From the NCBI RefSeq assembly GCF_003201605.1, contig NZ_QJJR01000006.1, forward strand, positions 1 through 64,000: a stretch of DNA of 64,000 nt, written 5' to 3'. Below are positions 1 through 9,212 of this stretch, one piece after another. Below the pieces are notes generated by a model. The model did not search any database. It was not told where the DNA came from and was given only the letters and a program-made list of their open reading frames with translations. Source of the stretch: Streptohalobacillus salinus. GTDB taxonomy: Bacteria; Bacillota; Bacilli; Bacillales; Amphibacillaceae. The position numbers and the translations under genes were made by a program. The first letter of the stretch is position 1. Each line of letters starts with the position of its first letter.

Positions 1-115
1 GTTTTCTATATTTAAACAGAAAAAATGGTGCCAGTGAATATATTTTAATGGGTCATAACTGACGCATCAAAATCCCTTCACCAACACCAAATATTATACA
101 GCCACAAAACAACGA

Positions 116-2011
116 TTAACTCAGCTCAAACATCCCTGCTGAAAGTTGATAATATTTTCCGCGTTGTTCAATTAATTGGTCATGATCTCCGCGCTCAATA
201 ATTTCACCCTGCTCCAACACCATAATCGCATTTGCTGAACGTACAGTCGACAGACGGTGCGCAATAATAAAGGATGTTTTTCCCTCCATTAATCGGTCCA
301 TCCCTTTTTGGATCAACCCTTCTGTTCGTGTATCGATTGAAGATGTTGCTTCATCAAGAATCAACACAGGTGTTTCCGCAACAGCCGCCCGGGCAATCGC
401 AAGTAATTGCCGTTGGCCTTGAGAAAGGTTATTACCATCTGATTTTAATTCAGTTTGATAACCCTCTGTTAAATGTCCGATGAATGTATCTGCATTGGCA
501 AGTTTTGCTGCTGCAATCACTTCTTCATCGGTCGCATCTAACCGGCCATAACGAATATTTTCCATAACTGTCCCTGTAAACAAGTGTGTATCTTGCAGAA
601 CCATCGACAGCGCTCGACGTAAGTCTGGCTTTTTAATGCGATTGATTTCAATCCCATCAACAGTCACTGCTCCACTTGGGATATCATAGAATCGGTTGAT
701 AAGATTCGTAATGGTCGTCTTCCCTGCCCCCGTAGAGCCAACAAAAGCAATTTTCTGACCCGGCTTTGCATAGAGTGATATGTCATTTAAAACCGTTTTA
801 TCCTTTTCATAACCAAAAGTTACATGATCAAACACGACACTACCGCGTACGTGCACTAACTTACCGTTATCTTTCCAGGCATACTCACCGGTACGCTCAT
901 TCACTTCAACCCATGTATCTTCTGCTTTTTTAACAGATACCATTGTAACCGTACCTTCATCAAACTCCGGTTTTTCATCAATCACCTTAAAAATCCGTTC
1001 TGCACCCGCGAGTCCTGTTAGAACCGCATTAATCTGTTGGGAAATTTGCATAATTGGTTGTGTAAATGTTCGGGTGAATTGTAGAAAGGCAATGACCGTA
1101 CCTAATGTTAAGATACTATTGATTGCTAACAGCCCTCCAACCATAGCGGTAATCGAATATAAAATATACGATAAGTTACCCATAATCGGCATGAGTATAT
1201 TCGCAAAAGTATTTGCACTTGTCGCACTCTGACGTAACCCTTCATTCAATACCTCAAACTCTTCAAGGACTTTCTCTTGACGCGAGAAAACTTTAATGAC
1301 TTTTTGGCCTTCAATCATTTCTTCAATGTAGCCATTCACACCGCCAAGTTCTTGCTGTTGTTTCACGAAGAAAGCAGCACTTTTACCACCAATTACTTTC
1401 ACGCTATATAACATAATCGCTAACATGACGACAACAATTAGGGTTAATTCCCAACTAAAGAAAATCATCATACTGAATACACCAACAACAGTCACAAGCG
1501 AATTCACAAAGTTAGTCACGCTGTTTGATAGCACTTGTCTTAGCGTATCAATATCGTTCGTAAACAGACTCATTGAATCCCCGTGCGTATGTGTATCATA
1601 GTATTTAAGAGGTAATGCTTCTAATTTTTTAAATAAATCAACCCTTATTTTGTAGAGGGTTCTTGTTGATACACCGACCATTAAACGGTTAAACACATAC
1701 GTCGAAGCTGCACCGACTAAGTAAATAATTGCGACAACACCAATCACCGAAATGAAACCACGCATGAGCGCATCATTTGCATTTTCAGTTAACGGTGCAA
1801 TGTAATCATCAATGATTGTTTGTAGGAATGAGATACCAATAACATTCGCAAGGGCACTAATTACTATCGTGATAAAGACAGCAAGCAGTATCCACTTATC
1901 TTCTTTCATATAAGCGGCAATGCGACCAACCGTTTCTTTTATGCTTGATGGTTTTCCCATCCCTTTTGGACCACCTGCGGGTCCGGTCATCGGTTTTGTT
2001 CGTTTAGCCAT
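116..2011 (-). CDS. Heterodimeric multidrug ABC exporter, catalytic half (membrane + ATPase)
   Basis: A 631-residue half-transporter: a six-helix exporter domain (about residues 35-340) followed by an ATPase domain. The ATPase has Walker A GSTGAGKTT, a signature read as LSQGQ instead of LSGGQ, and Walker B ending in ILDEATSSID with the catalytic Glu intact. It overlaps the end of the partner half-transporter by 8 bp, so the two are translated together, with a MarR gene upstream. This is the arrangement of LmrCD/YfiBC-type drug exporters, which expel lipophilic compounds. A GGGAG ribosome site precedes the ATG. The actual substrate is unknown. Confidence 0.9.
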   Translation of the reverse strand: MAKRTKPMTGPAGGPKGMGKPSSIKETVGRIAAYMKEDKWILLAVFITIVISALANVIGISFLQTIIDDYIAPLTENANDALMRGFISVIGVVAIIYLVGAASTYVFNRLMVGVSTRTLYKIRVDLFKKLEALPLKYYDTHTHGDSMSLFTNDIDTLRQVLSNSVTNFVNSLVTVVGVFSMMIFFSWELTLIVVVMLAIMLYSVKVIGGKSAAFFVKQQQELGGVNGYIEEMIEGQKVIKVFSRQEKVLEEFEVLNEGLRQSATSANTFANILMPIMGNLSYILYSITAMVGGLLAINSILTLGTVIAFLQFTRTFTQPIMQISQQINAVLTGLAGAERIFKVIDEKPEFDEGTVTMVSVKKAEDTWVEVNERTGEYAWKDNGKLVHVRGSVVFDHVTFGYEKDKTVLNDISLYAKPGQKIAFVGSTGAGKTTITNLINRFYDIPSGAVTVDGIEINRIKKPDLRRALSMVLQDTHLFTGTVMENIRYGRLDATDEEVIAAAKLANADTFIGHLTEGYQTELKSDGNNLSQGQRQLLAIARAAVAETPVLILDEATSSIDTRTEGLIQKGMDRLMEGKTSFIIAHRLSTVRSANAIMVLEQGEIIERGDHDQLIEQRGKYYQLSAGMFELS

Positions 2012-3743
2012 TGGTATTCACTCCCTTGCTTTGTGATTGATAAATTTCTTTATAGATTGCGTTATTGACAAGTAAGTTCTCGTGAGTATCAAAACCGTTG
2101 ATGCGACCATCATCTAGCACGATAATCTTATCGGCATCAGAAACAGAGGTGACCCGTTGTGCAATAATCAATGTTGTTACATTTTCTAATTTCTCTTTAA
2201 AGACTGTCCGAATTGCTGCATCTGTTGCCGTATCAACTGCACTAGTAGAATCATCTAAGATAACCACTTTCGGTTGCTTTAATAAGGCGCGTGCAATCGT
2301 TAACCGTTGTTTTTGTCCACCTGAAACGTTCACGCCACCTTGACCTAGGTCCGTATCATAACCCTTAGGAAATGACATAATAAAGTCATGGGCTTGTGCT
2401 TGCTTTGCCGCTTCAATCACTTGCTCATCTGTCGCATCTTCATTTCCCCAGCGCAAGTTATCTTTGATGGTGCCTGAGAATAAAACATTATTTTGAAGTA
2501 CCATCGCAACATCGTCACGTAATGTTTTTAGTCGGTATCGCTTCACATCATGACCACCGACACGCACTTCCCCATTTAAGACGTCATAAAGTCTTGGGAT
2601 TAATTGAACCAAGGTTGTTTTAGACGAACCGGTTCCACCAATAATCCCGATGGTTTCGCCCGACTCAATTGTTAAATTAATATCCGATAAGACTAAATTG
2701 TCAGCATCATCTGTGTAGCTAAAGTCCACATGATTAAAAACAATCTGTCCATCATTTAAGGTTAATGACGGATCACTTCCCTCATCACTAAGGACCGGTT
2801 CTTCATCTAACCCTTCAATGATTCGAGAATAAGATGCGCGTGAAATAATAATCATAATGAAAATCATTGAAATCATCATTAAAGAGATTAAGACTTGCAT
2901 AATATACATAATAAAACTCGACATTTCACCAATATTAAACGTGCCGCTGATGACCATATTCCCGCCAAACCAAAGAATCGCAACCACACTTGTGTAAATG
3001 GTTAACTGCATGATCGGCATATTTAAAATTACGAGTTTTTCTGCGCTTAACTGCGCATCGCGTACGCGCTTTGCATTTTCAACAAAACGTTCCTCTTCAT
3101 GTTTCTCCCGAACAAATGCTTTAACGACACGAATATTGACGATAAAATCTTGAACTTTTTCATTCAAGCCGTCATATTTTTCTAACATATCTAAGAAACG
3201 AGGGAAGGCGTTTTTCCCAATTAAATAGAGTGTTAGTGATAACACAGGAATTGAAATCAAGAATATTAATGACAGACGCGGGTTAATAGAAATTGCCATG
3301 ATTGTCGCACCAAGCAACATAATTGGTGCCCGAATTGCCATCCGGATAATCATCATAAATGCATTTTGTGTGTTTGTCACATCTGTGGTAAGTCGAGTAA
3401 CCAATGAGGCTGTCGTGAACTTATCGACATTCGCAAACGAATAGGTTTGAATTTTTTCAAACAATCCGGAACGAATATTTTTAGCAAAGCCCATCCCCGC
3501 TATCGCGGCATACTTTCCGCTTAGTGCCCCAAAAATAAGCGCAACAATAGCCATTAAAATCATTAATAGACCCATGCGCACGGTATAACTCATCCCACCT
3601 TCACCTTGGATGCCATAATCGACAATTCGCGCCATCAAAAATGGAATCATTAATTCCAAAATCACTTCAAAAATTACCATTATTGGTGTAAGAATGGTCG
3701 CCTTTTTATACTCACCTAAAAAGGGTAACAACTTTTTAATCAT
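2004..3743 (-). CDS. Heterodimeric multidrug ABC exporter, degenerate-site half
   Basis: A 579-residue half-transporter with six N-terminal membrane helices (about 15-310) and a C-terminal ATPase. Walker A is GGTGSSKT (369-376), the signature is VSGGQ (474-478), and Walker B reads VVILDD, so Asp498 sits where the catalytic Glu normally is. In LmrCD and TM287/288 the half carrying this Asp forms the non-hydrolysing site, completed by a variant signature from the partner; the downstream partner does have LSQGQ. The pair therefore looks like an asymmetric exporter with one active site. GTG-started marR lies 15 bp upstream in the same operon. Confidence 0.9.
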   Translation of the reverse strand: MIKKLLPFLGEYKKATILTPIMVIFEVILELMIPFLMARIVDYGIQGEGGMSYTVRMGLLMILMAIVALIFGALSGKYAAIAGMGFAKNIRSGLFEKIQTYSFANVDKFTTASLVTRLTTDVTNTQNAFMMIIRMAIRAPIMLLGATIMAISINPRLSLIFLISIPVLSLTLYLIGKNAFPRFLDMLEKYDGLNEKVQDFIVNIRVVKAFVREKHEEERFVENAKRVRDAQLSAEKLVILNMPIMQLTIYTSVVAILWFGGNMVISGTFNIGEMSSFIMYIMQVLISLMMISMIFIMIIISRASYSRIIEGLDEEPVLSDEGSDPSLTLNDGQIVFNHVDFSYTDDADNLVLSDINLTIESGETIGIIGGTGSSKTTLVQLIPRLYDVLNGEVRVGGHDVKRYRLKTLRDDVAMVLQNNVLFSGTIKDNLRWGNEDATDEQVIEAAKQAQAHDFIMSFPKGYDTDLGQGGVNVSGGQKQRLTIARALLKQPKVVILDDSTSAVDTATDAAIRTVFKEKLENVTTLIIAQRVTSVSDADKIIVLDDGRINGFDTHENLLVNNAIYKEIYQSQSKGVNTNG

Positions 3744-3758
3744 TTTCTTTCCCCCACT

Positions 3759-4208
3759 CTACTTTTTACAGACGTCATGATCTTGGTTTAAATTAGCTAA
3801 AATCTCTTTGAGATAACCAAGCACAACTTCTTTCTTTTCTTCAGACATTCCTCTAAATAATTTCTTTTCCATTTCTTGTTTGTGTTCAAAGAATTTCTTT
3901 AACACATTAAAACTTTGATCAGTTAGATGAATGATTTTATTTCTTGCATCAGTTTCACTTTTTACTCGCTCGATAAATCCTTTTTCTTCTAAACGTTTCA
4001 AAAGCCCTGTGACCGTTGGGTTGGTCAAATGAAAATGTTCTTCGATATTTTTTTGGTTTAAGGCATTTTGATGGTGATGCGCATGGCCCAGAAACAAAAG
4101 GATATCACCTTGAGAAGCTGTTAAGTTATGTGTTTCAAACAAACTCTTTTTCTCACGTTCGAGTGCAAAGTGCACAAATCGTATGTATAAAATGATATCA
4201 TCTGGCAC
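3759..4208 (-). CDS. MarR family transcriptional regulator of the ABC exporter operon
   Basis: A 149-residue winged-helix protein of normal MarR length. The recognition region (about 58-100) reads NIEEHFHLTNPTVTGLLKRLEEKGF followed by the wing with the family's typical K-x-x-x-DAR-NK pattern. The start is GTG at 4206-4208, set by a GAAGGAGG site 7 nt upstream. It is the first gene of a three-gene operon with both exporter halves. Two palindromes directly upstream are the likely operators, so it probably represses itself and the exporter until a drug or other ligand releases it. The ligand is unknown. Confidence 0.88.
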   Translation of the reverse strand: MPDDIILYIRFVHFALEREKKSLFETHNLTASQGDILLFLGHAHHHQNALNQKNIEEHFHLTNPTVTGLLKRLEEKGFIERVKSETDARNKIIHLTDQSFNVLKKFFEHKQEMEKKLFRGMSEEKKEVVLGYLKEILANLNQDHDVCKK

Positions 4209-4228
4209 TAAGATTCCTCCTTCAAAAT

Positions 4229-4265
4229 AATAGATAGCATGCTATCTATTTACATAGCATGCTAT
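4229..4265. promoter_or_regulatory. Tandem palindromic operators upstream of marR-ABC operon
   Basis: A perfect 22-bp palindrome (4229-4250, half-site AATAGATAGCA) is followed by a second copy of its 12-bp core ATAGCATGCTAT (4254-4265). The two centres are 20 bp apart, about two helical turns, so two dimers would bind the same face. The pair starts 21 bp before the marR start. This fits MarR autoregulation; the binding protein is inferred, not shown. Confidence 0.7.
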
Positions 4266-4531
4266 CTATTATTGCCTATACCCAATAACTTGTCAATATA
4301 TTTCCTCAAGGACTGCCAAGTTTTCTTAGCTTTTTTTTCAGACAGACTTTTCACTTTTTAATGCCACCGTCATCTTCTTAAACCTTACGCTGTTTTAAAA
4401 ATTTAAACCCTAGATACATTCAATTTTTCATTTGTTTCTTCACCTTTTTCTCACCAGTAATTAGGTGAGGATCAAATCATGTAGTTAGCAATTATACAAT
4501 ACAGGGCACATAGTCATCGTTTATCAAAATA

Positions 4532-4562
4532 AAGAGTTATGCATAAAAAACGCACAACTCTT
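4532..4562 (-). terminator. Rho-independent terminator after the S66 carboxypeptidase operon
   Basis: On the minus strand an AAGAGTTGTGC arm pairs with GCATAACTCTT across a T-rich loop and is followed by TATTTT. It lies 32 bp past the carboxypeptidase stop codon. Apart from this hairpin and the marR operators, the 385-bp gap 4209-4593 shows nothing recognisable. Confidence 0.6.
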
Positions 4563-4593
4563 CGTTATTGATGAAACATTTGTTATAGTTTTT

Positions 4594-5436
4594 CTAAATT
4601 GTAAATGTGACCGCCTCACCAAGTGCAACAATCTTACTTTCGGCGTGATGGCCAACATCAAATGTACGGCTTAGTGGTGTGTTTATTTCTTGTAGATAAG
4701 GGGCAATTAATTGCTCAACCGCTTTCGGGTTGACTTGATCAAGTTCTGAGAATCGTCCTAATATTAACCCATTGATCTCTTGATAGGCACCAAGTTGATT
4801 TAATTGTTCGAAAAAAGTCGCAATCCGATTTTCATCGCCACTATTGGACTCAAGTAATAAGACTTTGTTATGTAACGACGGAAAATAAGGTGTTCCTGCT
4901 AATTTTAATAGGCAGCGAATATTTCCGCCAACTAGCTCCCCACTTACTTGGTCGAGCGCTTTAGAATGATAGTCAAGCGGAACGAGGCCTTTACCAAACA
5001 GCTGCTCTTTAATGCACTCGCGTTCTGTCTCAGTTAACTCTGCCAGCATCAAAATTTGAAATAAGAAAACTGGATGCGCCATCCGTTCCCGGGCTGGGTT
5101 CAAAAACACGGTCACATCACTGTAGCCAAAGAAAGGCTTTCGGTACTGTGCACACGTTTCGAAATCAAAATAGGGTAAAACCTGATTGGCTAAATCGCCA
5201 CCTGACACATCAAAAATCGCTTTAATTTCTTCATCTTGATAGACGTCTTCTAAATGTTTAGCACGTACTTTAGCCGGTGCCGTTTGGCCATTTGCTAAAA
5301 AAATATGCGGCGACATTTTGACCGTTAATCCAAAATCTTCAAGGTTGGCAACCACCTTAGCCACCTTCCCGCGTTCTGATTCTTTTCTACCGTTTGAAAG
5401 TCCGACAAATGCAACTGTGTCGCCTCTATTCAGCAT
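4594..5436 (-). CDS. LD-carboxypeptidase family protein (peptidase S66)
   Basis: A serine peptidase of the LdcA/MccF family, which trims the L-D bond of murein tetrapeptides or inactivates peptide-nucleotide antibiotics. The family triad is visible: Ser in FGYSDVT (residue 106 of the form starting here), Glu in LLLESNSGD, and His in DVGHHAESK near the C-terminus. The ATG at 5436 is chosen because an AAAGGG site lies upstream and its ATG overlaps the stop of the M50 gene by 11 bp; longer TTG/ATG starts to 5457 would overlap more. No signal peptide, so it acts in the cytosol. Last gene of the patatin-M50-S66 run. Confidence 0.85.
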   Translation of the reverse strand: MLNRGDTVAFVGLSNGRKESERGKVAKVVANLEDFGLTVKMSPHIFLANGQTAPAKVRAKHLEDVYQDEEIKAIFDVSGGDLANQVLPYFDFETCAQYRKPFFGYSDVTVFLNPARERMAHPVFLFQILMLAELTETERECIKEQLFGKGLVPLDYHSKALDQVSGELVGGNIRCLLKLAGTPYFPSLHNKVLLLESNSGDENRIATFFEQLNQLGAYQEINGLILGRFSELDQVNPKAVEQLIAPYLQEINTPLSRTFDVGHHAESKIVALGEAVTFTI

Positions 5437-6520
5437 GTTTAATCGCCCTTTCATCAATAAGTGTCTGCAAGTAATCTAATAAATGCACTTCCATCTTTGC
5501 TTGACCAGGGAGGGGAAAGCAATGTTCAACTTGTCTGGCAGCCTCGATGTATTTACGCGCTGCCGGAATATCGTCTTGCCAATACGCGACATATGCTTGT
5601 ACACGTCGTCCATTTAAATCTTGATCTTTGGATACCTTCTTTTTCACTTCATCGATATAGAGATTGATTGTTCGAAGATCATTCGTCAAAATACCAAAGG
5701 TCACCACTTCATAGTAAATAGCTATTTTAAATACTTCTGGGTATTGATTAATGTTTGTGAGGATTTTATCAATACCTTCCTTCATTGCCTCAACATCTAA
5801 TTGATCCAGCGCTTGATAATAGGAATAAATCATTAAAGTAGGGTTCTCGATTTCTCCCTCAACTTGTAAAGACAATTCACGCGGTCGTACACCCCCGCGT
5901 AAAGCTACTGCAAATTTAGTTGTCGCAAAAATTGCTTTTGTCTCTCGATTCGGTCGCAATAATCCAAACATATACGCGCCATCTGTAATCAATTGTTGTT
6001 TCGTTTTAAAAGGAAATAAGTTAACAAGCGCGACAATCACACTTAGCGCAATGAATAGAACAAAAAATAATTGCAAATAACCGTCACTAGACAAAGCAAA
6101 TGGAACTGCGATTAAACCACTAAGAAGATTAAAAAGAATCCCTCCGCCGTAATACCAAATATGACGCTTAGCTACTGGATTGGCTTCTTGATCTGGCAGC
6201 ATTGCACATAGCCCGCTGTAGCCCTTATTTCTCTCGATATGAAACCGCATTTTCCCGTTTTCTTTTTTAAAAGCTAAAAAGCTAACTCGATACATTAAAA
6301 GTTCATAGTTTAACATTTTACCCATCACATAGTGTCCAAATTCATGGACAGTGACCAACAAGAAATAAACGATAACAAAAAGGACGACCGTGACTATGAT
6401 ATCGACGAATGACCAAGTAAAACGGAAGACACCGGATAAAGTGTCACCCATTGTAAAGCCTAATACACCACCAATGATGGCAAAGAATAAATAAAATAAG
6501 ACCCACCGTTTTTTACTCAT
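5426..6520 (-). CDS. M50-type (site-2-like) membrane metallopeptidase
   Basis: A 364-residue membrane protein. The zinc motif HEFGH (about residue 60) lies in a hydrophobic stretch, and the second family motif, an N-LFPF run followed by TDG (about residue 170), supplies the third zinc ligand; both are intact, so it is probably active. The C-terminal 150 residues are soluble and helical, resembling a TPR-like tail. Site-2 proteases cut substrates inside the membrane, often anti-sigma factors, but none is encoded nearby. An AAGGAG site precedes the ATG. It sits between the lipase (12 bp upstream) and the carboxypeptidase (overlapping), suggesting an envelope-related operon. Confidence 0.8.
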   Translation of the reverse strand: MSKKRWVLFYLFFAIIGGVLGFTMGDTLSGVFRFTWSFVDIIVTVVLFVIVYFLLVTVHEFGHYVMGKMLNYELLMYRVSFLAFKKENGKMRFHIERNKGYSGLCAMLPDQEANPVAKRHIWYYGGGILFNLLSGLIAVPFALSSDGYLQLFFVLFIALSVIVALVNLFPFKTKQQLITDGAYMFGLLRPNRETKAIFATTKFAVALRGGVRPRELSLQVEGEIENPTLMIYSYYQALDQLDVEAMKEGIDKILTNINQYPEVFKIAIYYEVVTFGILTNDLRTINLYIDEVKKKVSKDQDLNGRRVQAYVAYWQDDIPAARKYIEAARQVEHCFPLPGQAKMEVHLLDYLQTLIDERAIKHAE

Positions 6521-6532
6521 CTGTTGTTCTCC

Positions 6533-7408
6533 TTAGTTATATTGATGTACTTTAGTCTCAGCTAACCACGCTTTCAAGCGCTCACTTTCACGCTTTCCTG
6601 CCATAAAGCCAGCATCGTGCAAATCATTCAAACGCTCCGGATCTTTTTCAGTTCGCTTGACTTGTTCATGCCCTTTCGGTCGAATGACAAATACTTTTCT
6701 TTCTTTTTCCAATTGATCAATGCGATCAAGCTGTTGGTTATAAACAATGTGACGGTTAATTAGCGCTTCAACAAGTTTGGGGTATTTGCGGTAAACAAAT
6801 TTTGACGTATATTTTAAACGAAATGGTTTTTTTCGATACCCTTTTGGACGTGTTAGCACGATAACATGACGCTTATAGCCATCCGCAATCGCTTTATCAA
6901 TCGGGATCGGATCAATAATCCCTCCGTCAAGCAATGTCATTCCATCAATTTCAATGGGAACGCCTACTAATGGCAAGCTACTTGAAGCCTTAACCGCTTC
7001 AATGATACGATCCGTTTGATTATGGTTGTTTTCAAAATAAACCGGTTGGCCCGTTTCACAGTCCGTCGTTGGGACGACGAATGTTTCTTTCGCTTGTCCG
7101 AATCGCTGAAAATCAAAAGGAACGAGTTCGTTAGCAATATCCTTAAAAAGAAACTCCATGTTAAACATTCCTTTGCCGTTTATCAAATGTTTGACATGCA
7201 AATATCTCGGATCATTGGCAAAGTTAACGTTTATGTAACGGCTTCTATCTGGTTGCCTAGAAAGGTAGCTTAACGCATTACATGCCCCAGCAGATACACC
7301 AATCACATATGGGAAAAATAAATCGTTCATCATCATTTGGTCAAGCACACCAGAGGTGTATACCCCGCGCATGCCTCCACCTTCGAGTACTAAACTAACA
7401 TCATCCAT
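6533..7408 (-). CDS. Patatin-like phospholipase
   Basis: A 291-residue lipid acyl hydrolase of the YjjU/RssA type. It shows the oxyanion loop GGGMRG (about residue 10), the nucleophile elbow GVSAG (Ser39) and the DGG motif (Asp161) that completes the Ser-Asp dyad. No signal peptide or membrane helix, so it is cytoplasmic or peripheral. The ATG at 7408 is preferred over a TTG one codon earlier because AAGGAGG lies correctly before it. First gene of the likely operon with the M50 protease and S66 peptidase. Substrate unknown. Confidence 0.87.
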   Translation of the reverse strand: MDDVSLVLEGGGMRGVYTSGVLDQMMMNDLFFPYVIGVSAGACNALSYLSRQPDRSRYINVNFANDPRYLHVKHLINGKGMFNMEFLFKDIANELVPFDFQRFGQAKETFVVPTTDCETGQPVYFENNHNQTDRIIEAVKASSSLPLVGVPIEIDGMTLLDGGIIDPIPIDKAIADGYKRHVIVLTRPKGYRKKPFRLKYTSKFVYRKYPKLVEALINRHIVYNQQLDRIDQLEKERKVFVIRPKGHEQVKRTEKDPERLNDLHDAGFMAGKRESERLKAWLAETKVHQYN

Positions 7409-7541
7409 CAAACTCCTCCTTAGAAATACTAGTCTTTACCAATTATAGCAAACTCGACAGCGTTTAACCAATAAGCACATTTTTTATTTTTACGCCATTA
7501 TCATGGTTGCTTTTTATACATTCAAGCTATAAAGAATGCCA

Positions 7542-7582
7542 TTAGAAAAGACACTTCCAATTGTCAGAAGTGTCTTTTCTAA
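7542..7582 (-). terminator. Terminator after the heliorhodopsin gene
   Basis: A perfect 16-bp stem (TTAGAAAAGACACTTC against its complement, 9-nt loop) ends 53 bp past the heliorhodopsin stop. A-rich and T-rich flanks are part of the stem, so it may work in both directions. It separates this transcript from the patatin operon. Confidence 0.75.
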
Positions 7583-7635
7583 AGTTTACACTACCCTCTA
7601 TGACCTTATTGTCGTCCAGAACGTTACATCGCCCT

Positions 7636-8427
7636 TTACGGTTGCATGGCACCGAACAGGACAAGCCAAGCGAGAATTGACTTCGCGACGAGACTTAAAA
7701 TAATGTAGACTCGCTCCCCGTAGAGGTAATCCTTCCACTTGCCCACTTTCTTATATTGCAAAATCATGTTAACTGGAAACGAATTAAACGCAATAAAGTA
7801 AGTAACTAGAATCGCCCAGACAAACCAAGGAACTTGATCAAAATTACCGGTTCCAAACATATAAATAAAAATTGCAATCCAAGGCGCAATGCCGGCAATT
7901 GATCCCCAAACAAATGGTCCCCATTGAACATTATCTTTTCCTCTATTGACATTGAGTTGCTCCATAACAAGACCAAATAAGTTCATCGTTGCATTTACAA
8001 TGAAAATAAGTATTAAGGATGCAATATCGTAAATACCGAATAATGTAGCAATTAACACAATCATGATTGATGAACTAAGGGCGTACTCAAACCAACGAAA
8101 CTTATTTATGCCTTTTTCCAAATCACGATTATATATCGCATTAGTCTTCTTAGGAATAGCAATGATTGCATGAGCTACGGCTGATATTAATAAAAACATA
8201 CTTACCATTATCCCAAATGGAAGTTCAAATAGAACATCTGAGGTTACCTCGAGCGAAGCGGTTTCAGGGTTAAACATTAAATAAAATTGCGTGATTTCTG
8301 GGGTGAATTCTGAGATAGTCTGTATGACCGTTGTTGCAAGAAACAACATCACAAGCGCCTGGATTAAGTGAAAGCCACCCATAATTAAATTAAAACGACG
8401 GAGCTTGTTGTAGCGATTACTTTTCAT
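7636..8427 (-). CDS. Heliorhodopsin (retinal-binding seven-helix photoreceptor)
   Basis: A 263-residue protein with seven hydrophobic helices and the hallmarks of heliorhodopsins, whose topology is inverted relative to type-1 rhodopsins. The seventh helix carries GERVYIILSLVAKSILAW: Lys249 is the expected Schiff-base lysine and Ser245 lies four residues before it. The third helix carries FRWFEYALSSS, with Arg111 and counterion Glu114 at the same three-residue spacing as R104/E107 of heliorhodopsin 48C12; His20 and His86 match its buried histidines. The ATG at 8427 has AAGGAGG 8 nt upstream, which rules out the longer frame to 8493. It lies 65 bp after a TetR gene, probably one transcript. No retinal synthesis gene is in the window. 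Its role is inferred to be light sensing, not pumping. Confidence 0.93.
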   Translation of the reverse strand: MKSNRYNKLRRFNLIMGGFHLIQALVMLFLATTVIQTISEFTPEITQFYLMFNPETASLEVTSDVLFELPFGIMVSMFLLISAVAHAIIAIPKKTNAIYNRDLEKGINKFRWFEYALSSSIMIVLIATLFGIYDIASLILIFIVNATMNLFGLVMEQLNVNRGKDNVQWGPFVWGSIAGIAPWIAIFIYMFGTGNFDQVPWFVWAILVTYFIAFNSFPVNMILQYKKVGKWKDYLYGERVYIILSLVAKSILAWLVLFGAMQP

Positions 8428-8492
8428 AATTTTTCCCTCCTTATGTGAATGAATAGTTAGTAATTCCCTACCTCTCATCATATAAACATACA

Positions 8493-9041
8493 TTAACGAT
8501 TAATTGACAAGCGGTTAACTACTTGATTAATCATATCATTTTTTTCGTTCTCTTCCCGTTCATGAATCACTTCCATTGCACCGTATAAAGCCCAGCTAAG
8601 CATCGTTGCTTCGATTCGTACCACCTTTTCTGACTCGTTCTTCGCTCGAAGAACGTCAACAAACGCATCTGTCAATCTCGCCTTTATCGCTTGTTCAATT
8701 TGGTCATAAAAAGTCTGCTCATTCTCTGCACAACGATCTGACAAATAACTTTTGACGGAAAGCAGGGTATGTAATACATGTTTCAAAGCTCTTTGATCAA
8801 CAGTTTCCATTGTCTCAAATGGTTTTAAGACATGCGTCATTAACTGATCTTCTAGTGCAAAAGTAAGTAAAGCGTCCTTATCTCTAAAGTGATAATAAAA
8901 GGTTGCACGATTAATTTGTGCCTTCTCTGCGATATCTTTCACACTCATCTTATCGATTGATTTCTCAGCTAATAAATCAAAAAAAGCTTGAATGATCATG
9001 CGACGCGTTCTTAAAATGCGGGGATCTAATTTATCGGGCAT
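8493..9041 (-). CDS. TetR family transcriptional regulator upstream of heliorhodopsin
   Basis: A 182-residue one-component regulator. The helix-turn-helix is clear at about residues 29-57: MSVKDIAEKAQINRATFYYHFRDKDALL, with the YYHF signature of the family. The C-terminal ligand domain is helical and unassigned. The ATG at 9041 has GGAG 9 nt upstream; a TTG at 9095 lacks a site. It precedes the heliorhodopsin gene on the same strand and is divergent from the azoreductase across 171 bp, so it could control both. No convincing long palindrome was found in that gap. Confidence 0.88.
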   Translation of the reverse strand: MPDKLDPRILRTRRMIIQAFFDLLAEKSIDKMSVKDIAEKAQINRATFYYHFRDKDALLTFALEDQLMTHVLKPFETMETVDQRALKHVLHTLLSVKSYLSDRCAENEQTFYDQIEQAIKARLTDAFVDVLRAKNESEKVVRIEATMLSWALYGAMEVIHEREENEKNDMINQVVNRLSINR

Positions 9042-9212
9042 AGCAATGGTCTCCATTTCATAACACTGTATTTTTAAAAAAGTTAAAATTTCCAAGTCGT
9101 TTTATTTGTCTTGAATTAAAGATAATACTATACTATTCATTGTATCGCATAACGGCTTTTTTTAAAAACTTTATGCATAACAATATTTTATCTAAATGGA
9201 GGATTTAATTTT

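Noticed and set aside
1-115. Gene or terminator at the left edge
   Set aside because: Only the region past the ABC transporter stop is visible; no clear hairpin or coding frame.
7636-8427. Type-1 ion-pumping rhodopsin or generic seven-helix protein
   Set aside because: The helix-3 pattern R-W-F-E-Y and helix-7 S-L-V-A-K fit heliorhodopsins; the DTD/DTE-type proton-pump motif is absent.
9042-9212. Strong TetR operator in the TetR-azoreductase divergent region
   Set aside because: Only weak ATAC/GTAT half-sites around 9126-9147 were seen; not enough to annotate as an operator.
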